The position numbers and the translations under genes were made by a program. Below are positions 10,364-18,192 of a stretch of DNA of 64,000 bases, in pieces. Numbering within the stretch: position 1 is the first letter of the stretch; the number at the start of each line of letters is the position of its first letter. The notes below the pieces were generated by a model, which was not told where the DNA came from, did no database searches, and worked only from the letters and a program-made list of their open reading frames with translations. This stretch comes from Variovorax sp. PBL-E5 (lineage in GTDB: Bacteria; Pseudomonadota; Gammaproteobacteria; Burkholderiales; Burkholderiaceae_C), in assembly GCF_901827185.1 (NCBI RefSeq), contig NZ_LR594671.1:3782001-3846000 (forward strand), written 5' to 3'.

Positions 10364-11386
10364 ATGGCGCCGCAGCAGCCACGGCGCCGGCTGCCGCTGA
10401 CGGTGATCGGCGGCTTTCTCGGTGCCGGCAAGACCACGCTGCTCAACCGCTGGCTGCGCGAGGCGCGCGGACGGCGCATCGCGGTGCTGGTCAATGACTT
10501 CGGCGCGCTCAACATCGATGCCGAGCTGATCGCGGCGGCCAGCGGCGACACCATCGCGCTGACCAACGGCTGCGTGTGCTGCCAGATCGGCGACGACCTG
10601 TCGCGCGCGCTGATCGCGGTGCTCGACGCAGCGACGCCTTTCGACGCGGTGGTGATCGAGGCCAGCGGGGTGTCGGATCCATGGCGCATCGCGCAGCTGG
10701 GCATGGCCGATCCGGGGCTGAATCTCGACGGCGTGATCGTGCTGGTCGATGCGGGTGCGGTGCGGGACCAGGCGCGCGATCCGCTGTTGACGGACACGCT
10801 GGAGCGGCAGCTGCGCGCGGCCGATCTGATCGTGGTGAACAAGACGGACCTCGTCGCGCCGGAAGAACTCGTGCGCGTGCGTGAATGGATCGCGACGATT
10901 GCGGGGAAGACGCCGCAGCTGGAGACGACGCAGTCGCATGTGCCGATGACATTGCTCGAGGGGCTGGTGCTGCCAGGGGGGCGTGGGCGTGGTAGTGGGC
11001 ATGACCATGACCATGACCATGACCATGACCATGACCATGACCATGACCATGACCATCACGATCACGATCACGATCACGATCACGATCACGATCATCCGCA
11101 TGATCATGGCGAGTTGTTCGACACGTGGTCCTGCAGGCCCGGGCACGCTTTCGCTGCGGCATCGCTGCGCGAATGGCTGCGGGATACGCCGGCTGGACTG
11201 CTGCGACTGAAAGGCTTGGTGCGCACGGGCGCAGAACAGTGGTCCGAGATTCAGTTTGCAGGCAAGCACGGCTCACTGCGAGCGACCGAGGCGCCGGCGG
11301 GCGGTGCCGCAGTGGTGGCGATCGCGCTGCGCGGGCGGCTGCCGCGGGAAGCGCTGGAGCTCGTGTTCGGAGATGTCTCGAATTGA
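10364..11386 (+). CDS. COG0523 (CobW/YjiA) GTPase with His-Asp metal-binding tract
   Basis: A 340-residue G3E GTPase. Walker A is GGFLGAGKTT near residue 18, the metal motif CxCC appears as NGCVCCQIGDD, Walker B region is VVIEASGVSDP, and the base-recognition motif is NKTD. Between the GTPase and the C-terminal CobW_C domain (about residues 212-248) lies a run of alternating His and Asp, expected to bind zinc, cobalt or nickel. Family members insert or shuttle metals. Its place 5 bp after the amidohydrolase makes that enzyme its probable client. The stop is immediately followed by the repeat element at 11387. Confidence 0.92.
   Translation: MAPQQPRRRLPLTVIGGFLGAGKTTLLNRWLREARGRRIAVLVNDFGALNIDAELIAAASGDTIALTNGCVCCQIGDDLSRALIAVLDAATPFDAVVIEASGVSDPWRIAQLGMADPGLNLDGVIVLVDAGAVRDQARDPLLTDTLERQLRAADLIVVNKTDLVAPEELVRVREWIATIAGKTPQLETTQSHVPMTLLEGLVLPGGRGRGSGHDHDHDHDHDHDHDHDHDHHDHDHDHDHDHDHPHDHGELFDTWSCRPGHAFAAASLREWLRDTPAGLLRLKGLVRTGAEQWSEIQFAGKHGSLRATEAPAGGAAVVAIALRGRLPREALELVFGDVSN
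11000..11098 (+). repeat. In-gene hexanucleotide repeat (CATGAC then CACGAT units)
   Basis: About 100 bp of tandem hexamers inside the CobW gene. The first half repeats CATGAC, the second half CACGAT; both encode His-Asp, so the protein repeat is kept while the codons change. A single His-His step marks the junction. Such tracts are prone to slippage in steps that keep the frame. Confidence 0.9.
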
Positions 11387-11426
11387 CTTGCTCCCTCTCC
11401 CTCTGGGAGAGGGTTGGGGTGAGGGC
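11387..11426. repeat. REP-like palindromic element, left outer arm
   Basis: A 40-bp element starting at the base after the CobW stop codon. It contains a perfect hairpin, CCCTCTCCC (11393-11401) / GGGAGAGGG (11405-11413) with loop TCT, followed by TTGGGGTGAGGGC. The inverted copy is at 11792-11837. It can act as the transcription end of the CobW run. Confidence 0.85.
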
Positions 11427-11791
11427 TCCGGGCCTCTGCCTTGTGCGTTGCGTTTGATCGAAGGCCGGAGCCGGGAATTCGCCCCGGCGGGCGACAAGTG
11501 CGATCAGCAATCAGCAGCGGCATTCGGTTGTCTTGGCTGTTCTCCAGCCAAGCGAAGCGACGGCCCGAGAAACACATATACGCGCCATGGCGCGTGGACC
11601 CTCATCCCCTCTGTGCGCGCCGAAAAGCGAGCACCGCAGGTTGCCCCGTGGCGAAGCGCAGGGGTCGCGCACAGTGGGGGTCGCCTTTCTTTGGTTACTT
11701 TCTTTGGCGAGACAAAGAACGTGACTCGCCCGCCGGGGCGAATTCCCGGCTCCGGCCTCAAGAAAACATGCAGCCGTACTAGACGCCCGGC
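11427..11791. repeat. Interior of nested inverted-repeat element
   Basis: This 365-bp stretch has no gene. It contains a perfect 32-bp inverted repeat, 11463-11494 with 11726-11757, flanking a unique core that includes a pyrimidine-rich block near 11688-11706 (CTTTCTTTGGTTACTTTCTTT) preceding GGCGAGACAAAGAAC. Together with the outer REP arms (11387-11426 and 11792-11837) it forms a nested palindrome of about 450 bp. It looks like a non-autonomous, MITE-like or REP-derived intergenic element; no transposase frame is visible in it. Confidence 0.75.
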
Positions 11792-11837
11792 GCCCTCACC
11801 CCAACCCTCTCCCAGAGGGAGAGGGAGAGGGAGCAAG
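11792..11837. repeat. REP-like palindromic element, right outer arm
   Basis: Inverted copy of 11387-11426, longer by one CTCCCT hexamer. It overlaps the 3' end of the DUF3501 gene, which takes its last codons and stop from the repeat. Confidence 0.85.
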
Positions 11838-12413
11838 AACCAGATCACCCGCCAGGCTGGCCAGCACCTCCGGCCCGATCGTCATCAACGCCGGATAGTG
11901 CGTGTGGTCGCACCCGAGCTTGACCCCCGCCCCCGCCCGCACCGCCGCCCGCGCCGCCTTGCCGAACTCGAAGCGAACGAAATGCACCGCGGAGGTCTTC
12001 TCGTCGTTCTCGCGATCGAGGTCCTCGTCGGCGATCGCGTAGACCCGGTCGTGCCCTTCGACCTCGACGAACACGCGGTCCTCCACGCCGATCAGCCGCG
12101 CCAGCTCGCGCTTGCGCTCGTGCGGATCGGGGTACTCGATCAGCAGCGTCGCCTTCCAGTTCGTGCCGTCGGGCACCAGCGCGGCATAGGCGTCGATCTC
12201 GCCCTGGATGCCTTCTTCGTCGAAGATCTTCTCGATGTGCAGCATCTCCTGGATCTGCCGGCGGATCGTGCGCTCGTCCTCGAACTGGATGCTGATGTGC
12301 TCGCCCAGATGCGCCGTGCGCAGCCTGCGGTGCGCGATGAACTCGGCGGTGCTGGTCTTGCGGATCTTCGCGTAGGCCTCCAGCGTCATCAGACTCTCTT
12401 TGGTGATCGCCAT
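11796..12413 (-). CDS. DUF3501 protein with repeat-encoded C-terminus
   Basis: A 205-residue DUF3501 protein (function unknown). Recognisable by MAITKESLMTLEAYAKIRK at the start, then IQFEDERTIRRQIQEMLHIE, EIDAYAALVPDGTNWKATL and VHFVRFEF. The last dozen residues (APSPSPSGRGLG) and the stop are read from the REP-like element at 11792-11837, so the natural end has probably been replaced. It lies 5 bp after the Fe-S protein gene in the known rubrerythrin / CCG Fe-S protein / DUF3501 arrangement, which points to oxidative-stress or redox work; the DUF's own reaction is not known. Confidence 0.88.
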   Translation of the reverse strand: MAITKESLMTLEAYAKIRKTSTAEFIAHRRLRTAHLGEHISIQFEDERTIRRQIQEMLHIEKIFDEEGIQGEIDAYAALVPDGTNWKATLLIEYPDPHERKRELARLIGVEDRVFVEVEGHDRVYAIADEDLDRENDEKTSAVHFVRFEFGKAARAAVRAGAGVKLGCDHTHYPALMTIGPEVLASLAGDLVLAPSPSPSGRGLG

Positions 12414-12418
12414 CGTGT

Positions 12419-13771
12419 TCACTCCAGGCCGTAGGCCATGCGCATCAGGCTCAGCGGATGCTGCAGCCGCGCGGCCGGCAATGCATCCTGTGCCATGCCC
12501 TGCGCGATGTGGTGGCCGGCCAGCGCGCAGTCGGAACTGATGTAGTCGGGCGCGTCCTTCGCCATCGCCTTGAACACCGGCTTGCCGATCTTCATCGCGA
12601 TCGGATGCGTCGCCGTCTTCACGCCATAGGTGCCGGCATGGCCCGAGCAGCGCTCGACGGTGTTGAGCTGCACGCTGACCGCCTGCCCGATCAGCTTGAA
12701 CATCTCCTCGGTCTTCTTGCCGATCTTCTGCACCCGGCCGTGGCACGGGATGTGGTAGCTCACCTTGCCCAGCGGCGTGCTGAAGTCGGTCTTCAACAGG
12801 CCGTCCTTGTGGCGCGCCACCAGGTACTCGAAGGGATCGAACATCGCCTGCTGCACGCGCTTCACGTCGGCATCGTCGGGGAACAGCAGCGGCAGCTCCT
12901 GCTTGAACATCAGCGTGCACGAAGGGATGGCCGACAGGATCGCAAAGCCGTCCTGCGCGTACTTCGCAAGCACCGGAATGTTGGCCTCCTTGTGCCTGGC
13001 GACGCCGTCGAGATCGCCGAGTTCCAGCTTCGGCATGCCGCAGCAGCTCTCCTTGTCGACCACGACGTAGGGGATGGCGTTGTGCCGCAGCAGCTTGATC
13101 AGGTCGAAGCCGATGCCGGGCTCGTTGTAGTTCACGTAGCAGGTCGAGAAGATCGCCACCTTGCCGGGCGTGCGCTCGCCGTCCACCACCGGCCGGGCGA
13201 CATCGTCGGCGGGCGCACTCCAGCGAAAGCGCTTCGTCGCCAGGTCGGGCAGCCACGCGTCGGGATGCACGTGCAGCGCGCTGTCGAGCAGCTTGCGCAC
13301 CGGCCGCGTCCTGTTGAGCGCATTGACCGCCTGCACCACGACCGGAATGCCCGCGAACTGGCCGTGGATGTCGGTCGAGGCCAGCAGCTTCTCGCCCGCA
13401 GCGACTTCGCCGCGCTTGAACTTGATGGCCTTAGCGCGCAGCATGATGTGCGGGAAGTCCACGTTCCACGGATGCGGCGGCACGTACGGGCACTTGGTCA
13501 TGTAGCAGAGGTCGCACAGGTAGCACTGGTCGACCACCTGCGCGAAATCCTTCTTCGCCACGCCATGCACCTCGCCGTCCTCGGTCGCATCGACGAGGTC
13601 GAACAGGTTCGGGAATGCCTGGCACAGACTCACGCAGCGCCGGCAGCCGTGGCAGATGTCGAACACCCGCTCCATCTCCTTCTCGCAGGCGGCCTGGTCG
13701 TAGTAGTCCGGGTTCTTCCAGTCCACCGGATGACGCGTCGGCGCCTCGAGGTTGCCTTCTCGATTGCTCAT
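12419..13771 (-). CDS. GlpC/HdrD-like Fe-S protein with CCG domains
   Basis: A 450-residue putative electron-transfer protein. Two ferredoxin-type cysteine sets are seen in the N-terminal part (CHGCRRCVSLC and CYLCDLCYMTKC), each followed by a proline-containing region, as expected for two [4Fe-4S] clusters. The C-terminal half carries CCG-domain sequences (SCCGMPKLELGD and ERCSGHAGTYG) found in heterodisulfide reductase D and glycerol-3-phosphate dehydrogenase subunit C. In this trio it probably passes electrons to or from rubrerythrin. The start ATG is at 13771. Confidence 0.9.
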   Translation of the reverse strand: MSNREGNLEAPTRHPVDWKNPDYYDQAACEKEMERVFDICHGCRRCVSLCQAFPNLFDLVDATEDGEVHGVAKKDFAQVVDQCYLCDLCYMTKCPYVPPHPWNVDFPHIMLRAKAIKFKRGEVAAGEKLLASTDIHGQFAGIPVVVQAVNALNRTRPVRKLLDSALHVHPDAWLPDLATKRFRWSAPADDVARPVVDGERTPGKVAIFSTCYVNYNEPGIGFDLIKLLRHNAIPYVVVDKESCCGMPKLELGDLDGVARHKEANIPVLAKYAQDGFAILSAIPSCTLMFKQELPLLFPDDADVKRVQQAMFDPFEYLVARHKDGLLKTDFSTPLGKVSYHIPCHGRVQKIGKKTEEMFKLIGQAVSVQLNTVERCSGHAGTYGVKTATHPIAMKIGKPVFKAMAKDAPDYISSDCALAGHHIAQGMAQDALPAARLQHPLSLMRMAYGLE

Positions 13772-13860
13772 GAGTGCCCTTGCAATACACCGCCGTGACC
13801 CCGGTCACGCGGTCGTTCGTGAAACACCACGGATCCGGCTCCGCCGGTCCGCAGGTGTTG

Positions 13861-13909
13861 CCCCCTGCAAGGGGGTTGGCGAAGCGACACGAAGTGCGCG
13901 AAGCCTGGG
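13861..13909. repeat. Dispersed intergenic repeat, copy 1
   Basis: A CCCCC/GGGGG hairpin (13861-13875) followed by a 28-bp core (13882-13909) that is identical to 20681-20708. It lies between rubrerythrin and the Fe-S protein gene, touching the rubrerythrin stop region. No coding role. Confidence 0.85.
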
Positions 13910-13911
13910 AG

Positions 13912-14331
13912 TTAATCGGCCAGTGCGTCCAGGGCCTTGGTGTAGCGGTTGGCATGCGAGCGCTCGGCCTTGGCCAGCGTCTCGAACCAGTTGGCGATCT
14001 CGTCGAAGCCTTCCTCGCGGGCCTGCTTGGCCATGCCCGGGTACATGTCGGTGTATTCGTGGGTCTCGCCGGCCACTGCGGCCGTGAGGTTCTGCCGGCT
14101 CGATCCGATCGGCAGCCCGGTGGCCGGATCGCCCACCGCTTCGAGGAATTCCAGATGGCCGTGCGCATGGCCGGTCTCGCCTTCGGCGGTGGAGCGGAAC
14201 AGCGCCGCCACGTCGTTCTGGCCTTCGATGTCGGCCTTGTTCGCGAAATACAGGTAGCGTCGGTTGGCCTGCGATTCGCCTGCGAAGGCGTCCTTCAGGT
14301 TCTGCTCGGTTCTCGATCCTTTCAAGCCCAT
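13912..14331 (-). CDS. Rubrerythrin (diiron, no rubredoxin domain)
   Basis: A 139-residue ferritin-like diiron protein. Iron-binding glutamates are evident in ENLKDAFAGESQANRRY near residues 9-27, AEGETGHAHGHLEFL, AGETHEYTDMYPGMA and AKAERSHANRY. The C-terminal rubredoxin domain of classical rubrerythrin is absent, so an external electron donor, perhaps the Fe-S protein encoded next, is needed. The family reduces hydrogen peroxide in the cytoplasm. I chose ATG 14331 (MGLKGSRTEQNL) with AGGAG upstream rather than the longer open frame. First gene of the trio. Confidence 0.93.
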   Translation of the reverse strand: MGLKGSRTEQNLKDAFAGESQANRRYLYFANKADIEGQNDVAALFRSTAEGETGHAHGHLEFLEAVGDPATGLPIGSSRQNLTAAVAGETHEYTDMYPGMAKQAREEGFDEIANWFETLAKAERSHANRYTKALDALAD

Positions 14332-14486
14332 GTCGGTCTCCTGTGGAGGGGTTGGTCTGTACAAACGGAACCGTCGCTGTCGTTCATCGCGGGACAGCGG
14401 CGCAAGCGGAAGCCTACGCCTCGGCGCGCCGATCTCCAAATACAAGGCTTCAATAGGGTCCATTGAGGCAGGCAATAACGCCCCAC

Positions 14487-14502
14487 CTGCCCATCAGGGC
14501 AG
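14487..14502. promoter_or_regulatory. Dyad upstream of the HtrA-like operon
   Basis: CTGCCC-ATCA-GGGCAG, a perfect 6-bp dyad in the 222-bp divergent gap between rubrerythrin (14331) and the protease-like gene (14554). Candidate regulator site; could also be a leader hairpin. Confidence 0.3.
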
Positions 14503-14553
14503 TAGCGGCGGCCCGGGGCGGCCTCGCACAATGAAGCCACCCAAGGAGATCCG

Positions 14554-15441
14554 ATGTCCGACACTTCTTTTGCTTCACCCCTGGCGCAGCTTTCCGCGGC
14601 GATGGTCGACGCGGTGGCCGCTGCATCGCGCAGCGTGGTCGCGGTCCATGCGGGCCGCGTGCGGGCGAGCGGCTTCGTCTGGCGCGACGGCCTCGTCGTC
14701 ACCTGCGACGAGGCGCTGCCCGAAGACGAGACCGTCGAGCTCGTGCTGCCCGGCGGCGCCAGCGTGCAGGCCGCGGTGGCCGGCCGCGATCCCGGCACCG
14801 ACATCGCCCTGCTGCGCATCGAGGCTGCGGCGCTGGTGCCCGTGGCGCTCGACACCGCGCCCGCGGCGCAAGCCGGTGCGATCGCACTGGCCGTCGGCGC
14901 CTCGAACGGCAGTCCCTTGTCCGCAGCCGGCACGGTCTCGCTGGCCGGCCCGGCCTGGCGCAGCCTTCGCGGCGGCGACATCGACGCGCGGATCGAACTC
15001 GATCTGATGCTGCGGCGCAGCGCCGAAGGCGGCCTCGTGGTCGATGCAGGCGGCCGCGCATTCGGCATGGCCGTGTTCGGCCCGCGGCAGCGCGTGCTCG
15101 TGATCCCGGCGGCAACGATCGAGCGCGTCGCCTCGCTGCTCGCCACCCATGGCCGCGTGCCGCGCGGCTACCTCGGGCTGGCCCTGCAGCCGGTGAAGCT
15201 CAACCCTTCGGGCGTCGGCGCGATGGTGATGAACGTGGCGGCGAACGGCCCGGCGGCAGCGGCCGGGCTGCGCCAGGGCGATGTGATCGTGGCATGGAAC
15301 GGCCAGCCGGTGCGCAGCATCCAGATGCTGCTGCGCGCGCTGGGCCCGGCCAGCGTCGGCACGGTTCTCACGCTCACGCTGCAGCGCGCCGGCGAGCCTG
15401 CCGAAGCCAGGCTCACCGTCGGCGAAAGGCCCGCCGATTGA
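14554..15441 (+). CDS. HtrA-like pseudoprotease with PDZ domain
   Basis: A 295-residue protein with a trypsin-like fold (about residues 1-190) and an intact PDZ domain (about 203-290, RGYLGLALQPVKLN ... AGLRQGDVIVAWNGQPV). Against the active HtrA encoded downstream, the catalytic histidine block TNSHVV reads TCDEAL and the serine block GNSGGP reads SAEGGL; only the aspartate context GTDIALLR remains. It therefore should not cleave peptides and probably binds substrates or regulates the partner protease. AAGGAG precedes ATG 14554. It lacks a signal peptide. Its stop overlaps the TTG start of the LuxR gene. Confidence 0.85.
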   Translation: MSDTSFASPLAQLSAAMVDAVAAASRSVVAVHAGRVRASGFVWRDGLVVTCDEALPEDETVELVLPGGASVQAAVAGRDPGTDIALLRIEAAALVPVALDTAPAAQAGAIALAVGASNGSPLSAAGTVSLAGPAWRSLRGGDIDARIELDLMLRRSAEGGLVVDAGGRAFGMAVFGPRQRVLVIPAATIERVASLLATHGRVPRGYLGLALQPVKLNPSGVGAMVMNVAANGPAAAAGLRQGDVIVAWNGQPVRSIQMLLRALGPASVGTVLTLTLQRAGEPAEARLTVGERPAD

Positions 15442-15818
15442 GCCCGAACGCCGCCGCCGAACCGGTCGTGATCGCACTGGCGATCGCGGATCCGGTGCTG
15501 TCAGAACGCATCGCGGCCGCGCTGGCCGATGTGCCCGGCCTGCGCCTGGCGCAAGCCGGCGAGGCCGCCGACGCGGCGCTGGTGCCGGCCGATGCGGCGA
15601 CGCCCGCGGCACTGGCCGATGCGGCGCTCAGCAAGCGCGAGCTCGAAGTGCTGGCGCTGATGGCCGAGGGCGCCTCCAACAAGGCGATCGCGCGGCGCCT
15701 GGGCATCTCGGTCCATACCGCCAAGTTCCATGTCGGCTCGCTGCTCGACAAGCTCGATGCCACGGGCCGCACCGACGCGGTGGCCCATGCAGTGCGGCAG
15801 GGCGTCATTCATCTGTGA
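15438..15818 (+). CDS. Mini LuxR-type regulator with shortened receiver-like N-terminus
   Basis: A 126-residue protein. The C-terminal half is a complete LuxR/GerE HTH (LSKRELEVLALMAEGASNKA, then ISVHTAKFHVGSLLDKL). The N-terminal 60 residues resemble only the beginning of a receiver domain (VVIALAIADPVLSERIAAAL) and then run directly into the HTH, so the usual phosphorylated aspartate region is missing. The start is probably TTG 15438, overlapping the previous stop (TTGA); GTG 15468 is the alternative. It sits between two protease-like genes and likely controls them, but without phosphorylation. Confidence 0.8.
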   Translation: MSPNAAAEPVVIALAIADPVLSERIAAALADVPGLRLAQAGEAADAALVPADAATPAALADAALSKRELEVLALMAEGASNKAIARRLGISVHTAKFHVGSLLDKLDATGRTDAVAHAVRQGVIHL

Positions 15819-15825
15819 GGAATCC

Positions 15826-16833
15826 ATGTTCGACGCAACGCACAGCACCGCGCCGCCAGAGGGCGCACCCGAGGCCGGCGACGAAGCGCCGCTCGATGCC
15901 TACTCGCGCGTGGTTTCCGCGGTGGCCGACCAGGTCGGGCCGGCCGTGGTCCGCGTGGAAAGCCGCCGGCCCGGCCGGCGCGGCGGACTCGGCTCCGGCG
16001 TGGTCATCGCCGGCGACGGGCTGGTGCTGACCAACAGCCACGTCGTCGCCGGCACACGGCGCGTGCGGCTGGGCATGGCGGAAGGCGGCGACACCGATGC
16101 CGAGGTGCTCGGCGACGATCCCGCCACCGACCTGGCCCTGCTGCGCGCCGAACTGCCGCGCGGCGCGGTGGCGGCCGTGCTGGAGGATTCCAAGGTGCTC
16201 AAGCGCGGGCACCTGGTGGTGGGCATCGGCAATCCGCTGGGCTTCGAGTCGACAGTGACGGCCGGCATCGTGTCGGCGCTGGGGCGCTCGCTGCGTTCGC
16301 AGAGCGGCCGCCTGATCGACGATGTGATCCAGACCGATGCCGCGCTCAATCCGGGCAATTCCGGCGGCCCGCTGGTGGCGGCATCGGGCCGGGTGGTCGG
16401 CATCAACACCGCGATGATCGCGGGCGCGCAAGGCCTCGCGTTCGCGGTGTCCAGCAACACGGCGCGCTTCGTGATCGGCGAGTTCATCGCCCACGGCCGG
16501 GTGCGGCGCGCCCACCTCGGCATCGCGGCGCAGACGGTGCCGCTGGCGCGGCGCATCGCACTCGCCACCCAGTCGGGCGCGCATGGCGTGCGCGTGGGCG
16601 AAGTGATGGCCGGCGGCCCGGCGGAGCTCGCCGGCCTGCGCGTCGGCGACATCATCGTGGCGCTCGATGGGATCATGGTCGCCGGTGCCGACGACCTGCT
16701 GCGCCTCCTCAACGCGGACCGCATCGGGCATGCGGTCCAGGTTTCGCTGCTGCGCGACGGCCGGCGCATGACGCGGATGGTGACGGCCCAGGAGCGCGTG
16801 CAGCCGGCCTCCGCATCGGGCTCGCCGGGCTGA
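15826..16833 (+). CDS. S1C serine protease, HtrA/DegP-like
   Basis: A 335-residue active-type HtrA. Catalytic triad context: His in LVLTNSHVVAG, Asp in DPATDLALLR, Ser in LNPGNSGGPLV. One PDZ domain follows (about residues 228-325: HLGIAAQTVPLARRIAL ... LAGLRVGDIIVALDGIMV). There is no signal peptide or N-terminal membrane segment, so a cytoplasmic location is likely, unusual for DegP relatives. GAGGAA precedes ATG 15826. It shares an operon with the pseudoprotease and mini LuxR genes, suggesting a protease with a dead partner. Confidence 0.92.
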   Translation: MFDATHSTAPPEGAPEAGDEAPLDAYSRVVSAVADQVGPAVVRVESRRPGRRGGLGSGVVIAGDGLVLTNSHVVAGTRRVRLGMAEGGDTDAEVLGDDPATDLALLRAELPRGAVAAVLEDSKVLKRGHLVVGIGNPLGFESTVTAGIVSALGRSLRSQSGRLIDDVIQTDAALNPGNSGGPLVAASGRVVGINTAMIAGAQGLAFAVSSNTARFVIGEFIAHGRVRRAHLGIAAQTVPLARRIALATQSGAHGVRVGEVMAGGPAELAGLRVGDIIVALDGIMVAGADDLLRLLNADRIGHAVQVSLLRDGRRMTRMVTAQERVQPASASGSPG

Positions 16834-16858
16834 GCGCGCGAGCGCTGCGCCGCGCTCA
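16831..16858. terminator. Inverted repeat carrying both convergent stop codons
   Basis: TGAGCGCG (16831-16838) pairs with CGCGCTCA (16851-16858). The first three bases are the HtrA stop and the last three, on the other strand, are the CorC stop. A bidirectional terminator is plausible, though there is no T-run. Confidence 0.4.
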
Positions 16859-18169
16859 GGGCGCGAGGTCGTCGGCGCTGGCGTCGGGGTAGGCCAGCAC
16901 GCGGTCGATGCGCTTGCCGTCGAGCGCCACCACCTCGAAGCACCAGCCCGCGCATTCGATGCGCTCGCCGGCGGCAGGCAGATGCCCCGAGACGAACATC
17001 AACAGGCCGGCGACGGTGTTGTAACGTCCGCGCTCTTCCTCGGGCAGCTCGCGGATGCCGAGCCGCGCGCGCAGCTCGGACACCGGCATCAGACCGTCAA
17101 GCTCCCACACGCCATCGTCACGTTCGCGAGCCCAGGCCTCGGCGTGGGTGGCGACCTGCAGTTCGCCAGTGATGGCCTCGAGCAGGTCGCGCGGCGTCAT
17201 CAAGCCCTGCACCACGCCGTATTCGTCGACCACGAACACCAGGCGGCCGGCGCGCTCGCGGAACTGTTCGAGCAGTTCCATGCCGGTCAGCGTCTCCGGC
17301 ACGAACACGGCCGGCTGCGTCGCGTGCTCGATGGCTTCGGCATGCGCGGTGCCGAGCGTGAGCAAGTGCGCGACGCTGATCACGCCGGTCACGTCGTCGA
17401 GCGAATTGCGGCACACCGGATACCAGGAGTGGACGAGATTGAGCGCGCCCGCGGCCGACACCTGCTGCAGCGCCTGTGCGACGGTGAAGGAGGCTTCGAG
17501 CCATTCGATGTCGGCGCGCGGAATCATCAGCGAAGACAGTCGGCGGTCGTCGAGGTGGAACACATTGCGCACCATCTGGTGCTCGTGCATCTCGATGACG
17601 CCGGCATCGACGCCCTCCTCCAGGCTGGCGGAGATCTCTTCCTCGGTCACGACGCGCGCCGCGTTGGAGTCGATGCGCAGCAGCTTCAGCGTGGCGGCGG
17701 TCGCGCCCGACAGCAGCAGCACGAAGGGCTTGGCGGCAGTGGCGAGGCTGCGCATCGGCCGCGCGACGAAACGCGCCACCGGCTCGGGATAGAGCTGGCC
17801 GATGCGCTTGGGAACGAGCTCGCCGAAGATGATGGTGAAGAAGGTGATGCAGCTCACCACCACCGCCGTCGACGCAATGCTGGCCGTGCGCGCGCCCATG
17901 CCGATCGTTTCCATCCAGACCGAAAGCGGTGCCGCGAAGGCGGCCTCGCCCACGATGCCGCTCAGCATGCCGATCGAGGTGATGCCGATCTGTACGCTGG
18001 ACAGGAACTGGGTCGGATCCTCCATCAGCTTGAGCGCCGCGGCGGCGCCCGCATCTCCGGTTTCGGCGAGCGCCATCAGGCGTGCCCGGCGGCTGGTCGA
18101 AAGCGCCATTTCGGACATCGCGAACGCCGCATTGAGCGTCGTCAGCAAGGCCAGCAGGAGAACATCCAT
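16856..18169 (-). CDS. CNNM/CorC-family membrane protein (DUF21, CBS, CorC_HlyC)
   Basis: A 437-residue inner-membrane protein. The DUF21 domain has about four membrane segments (MDVLLLALLTTLNAAFAMSE through VVSCITFFTIIFGELVPKRI), then a CBS pair (about residues 215-335, e.g. VFVVDEYGVVQGLMTPRDLL) and a C-terminal CorC_HlyC domain (TVAGLLMFVSGHLPAAGERI). Family members are linked to magnesium/cobalt efflux. The start is taken at 18169 (MDVLLLALL) because the family begins there; an in-frame ATG at 18199 would overlap the divergent gene. Confidence 0.9.
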   Translation of the reverse strand: MDVLLLALLTTLNAAFAMSEMALSTSRRARLMALAETGDAGAAAALKLMEDPTQFLSSVQIGITSIGMLSGIVGEAAFAAPLSVWMETIGMGARTASIASTAVVVSCITFFTIIFGELVPKRIGQLYPEPVARFVARPMRSLATAAKPFVLLLSGATAATLKLLRIDSNAARVVTEEEISASLEEGVDAGVIEMHEHQMVRNVFHLDDRRLSSLMIPRADIEWLEASFTVAQALQQVSAAGALNLVHSWYPVCRNSLDDVTGVISVAHLLTLGTAHAEAIEHATQPAVFVPETLTGMELLEQFRERAGRLVFVVDEYGVVQGLMTPRDLLEAITGELQVATHAEAWARERDDGVWELDGLMPVSELRARLGIRELPEEERGRYNTVAGLLMFVSGHLPAAGERIECAGWCFEVVALDGKRIDRVLAYPDASADDLAP

Positions 18170-18192
18170 GTAGGGGGGAGAGAATGGGGACC

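Noticed and set aside
11000..11098. Regular short repeats, possible CRISPR or non-coding satellite
   Set aside because: Unit is 6 bp with no spacers and it is in frame inside the CobW gene.
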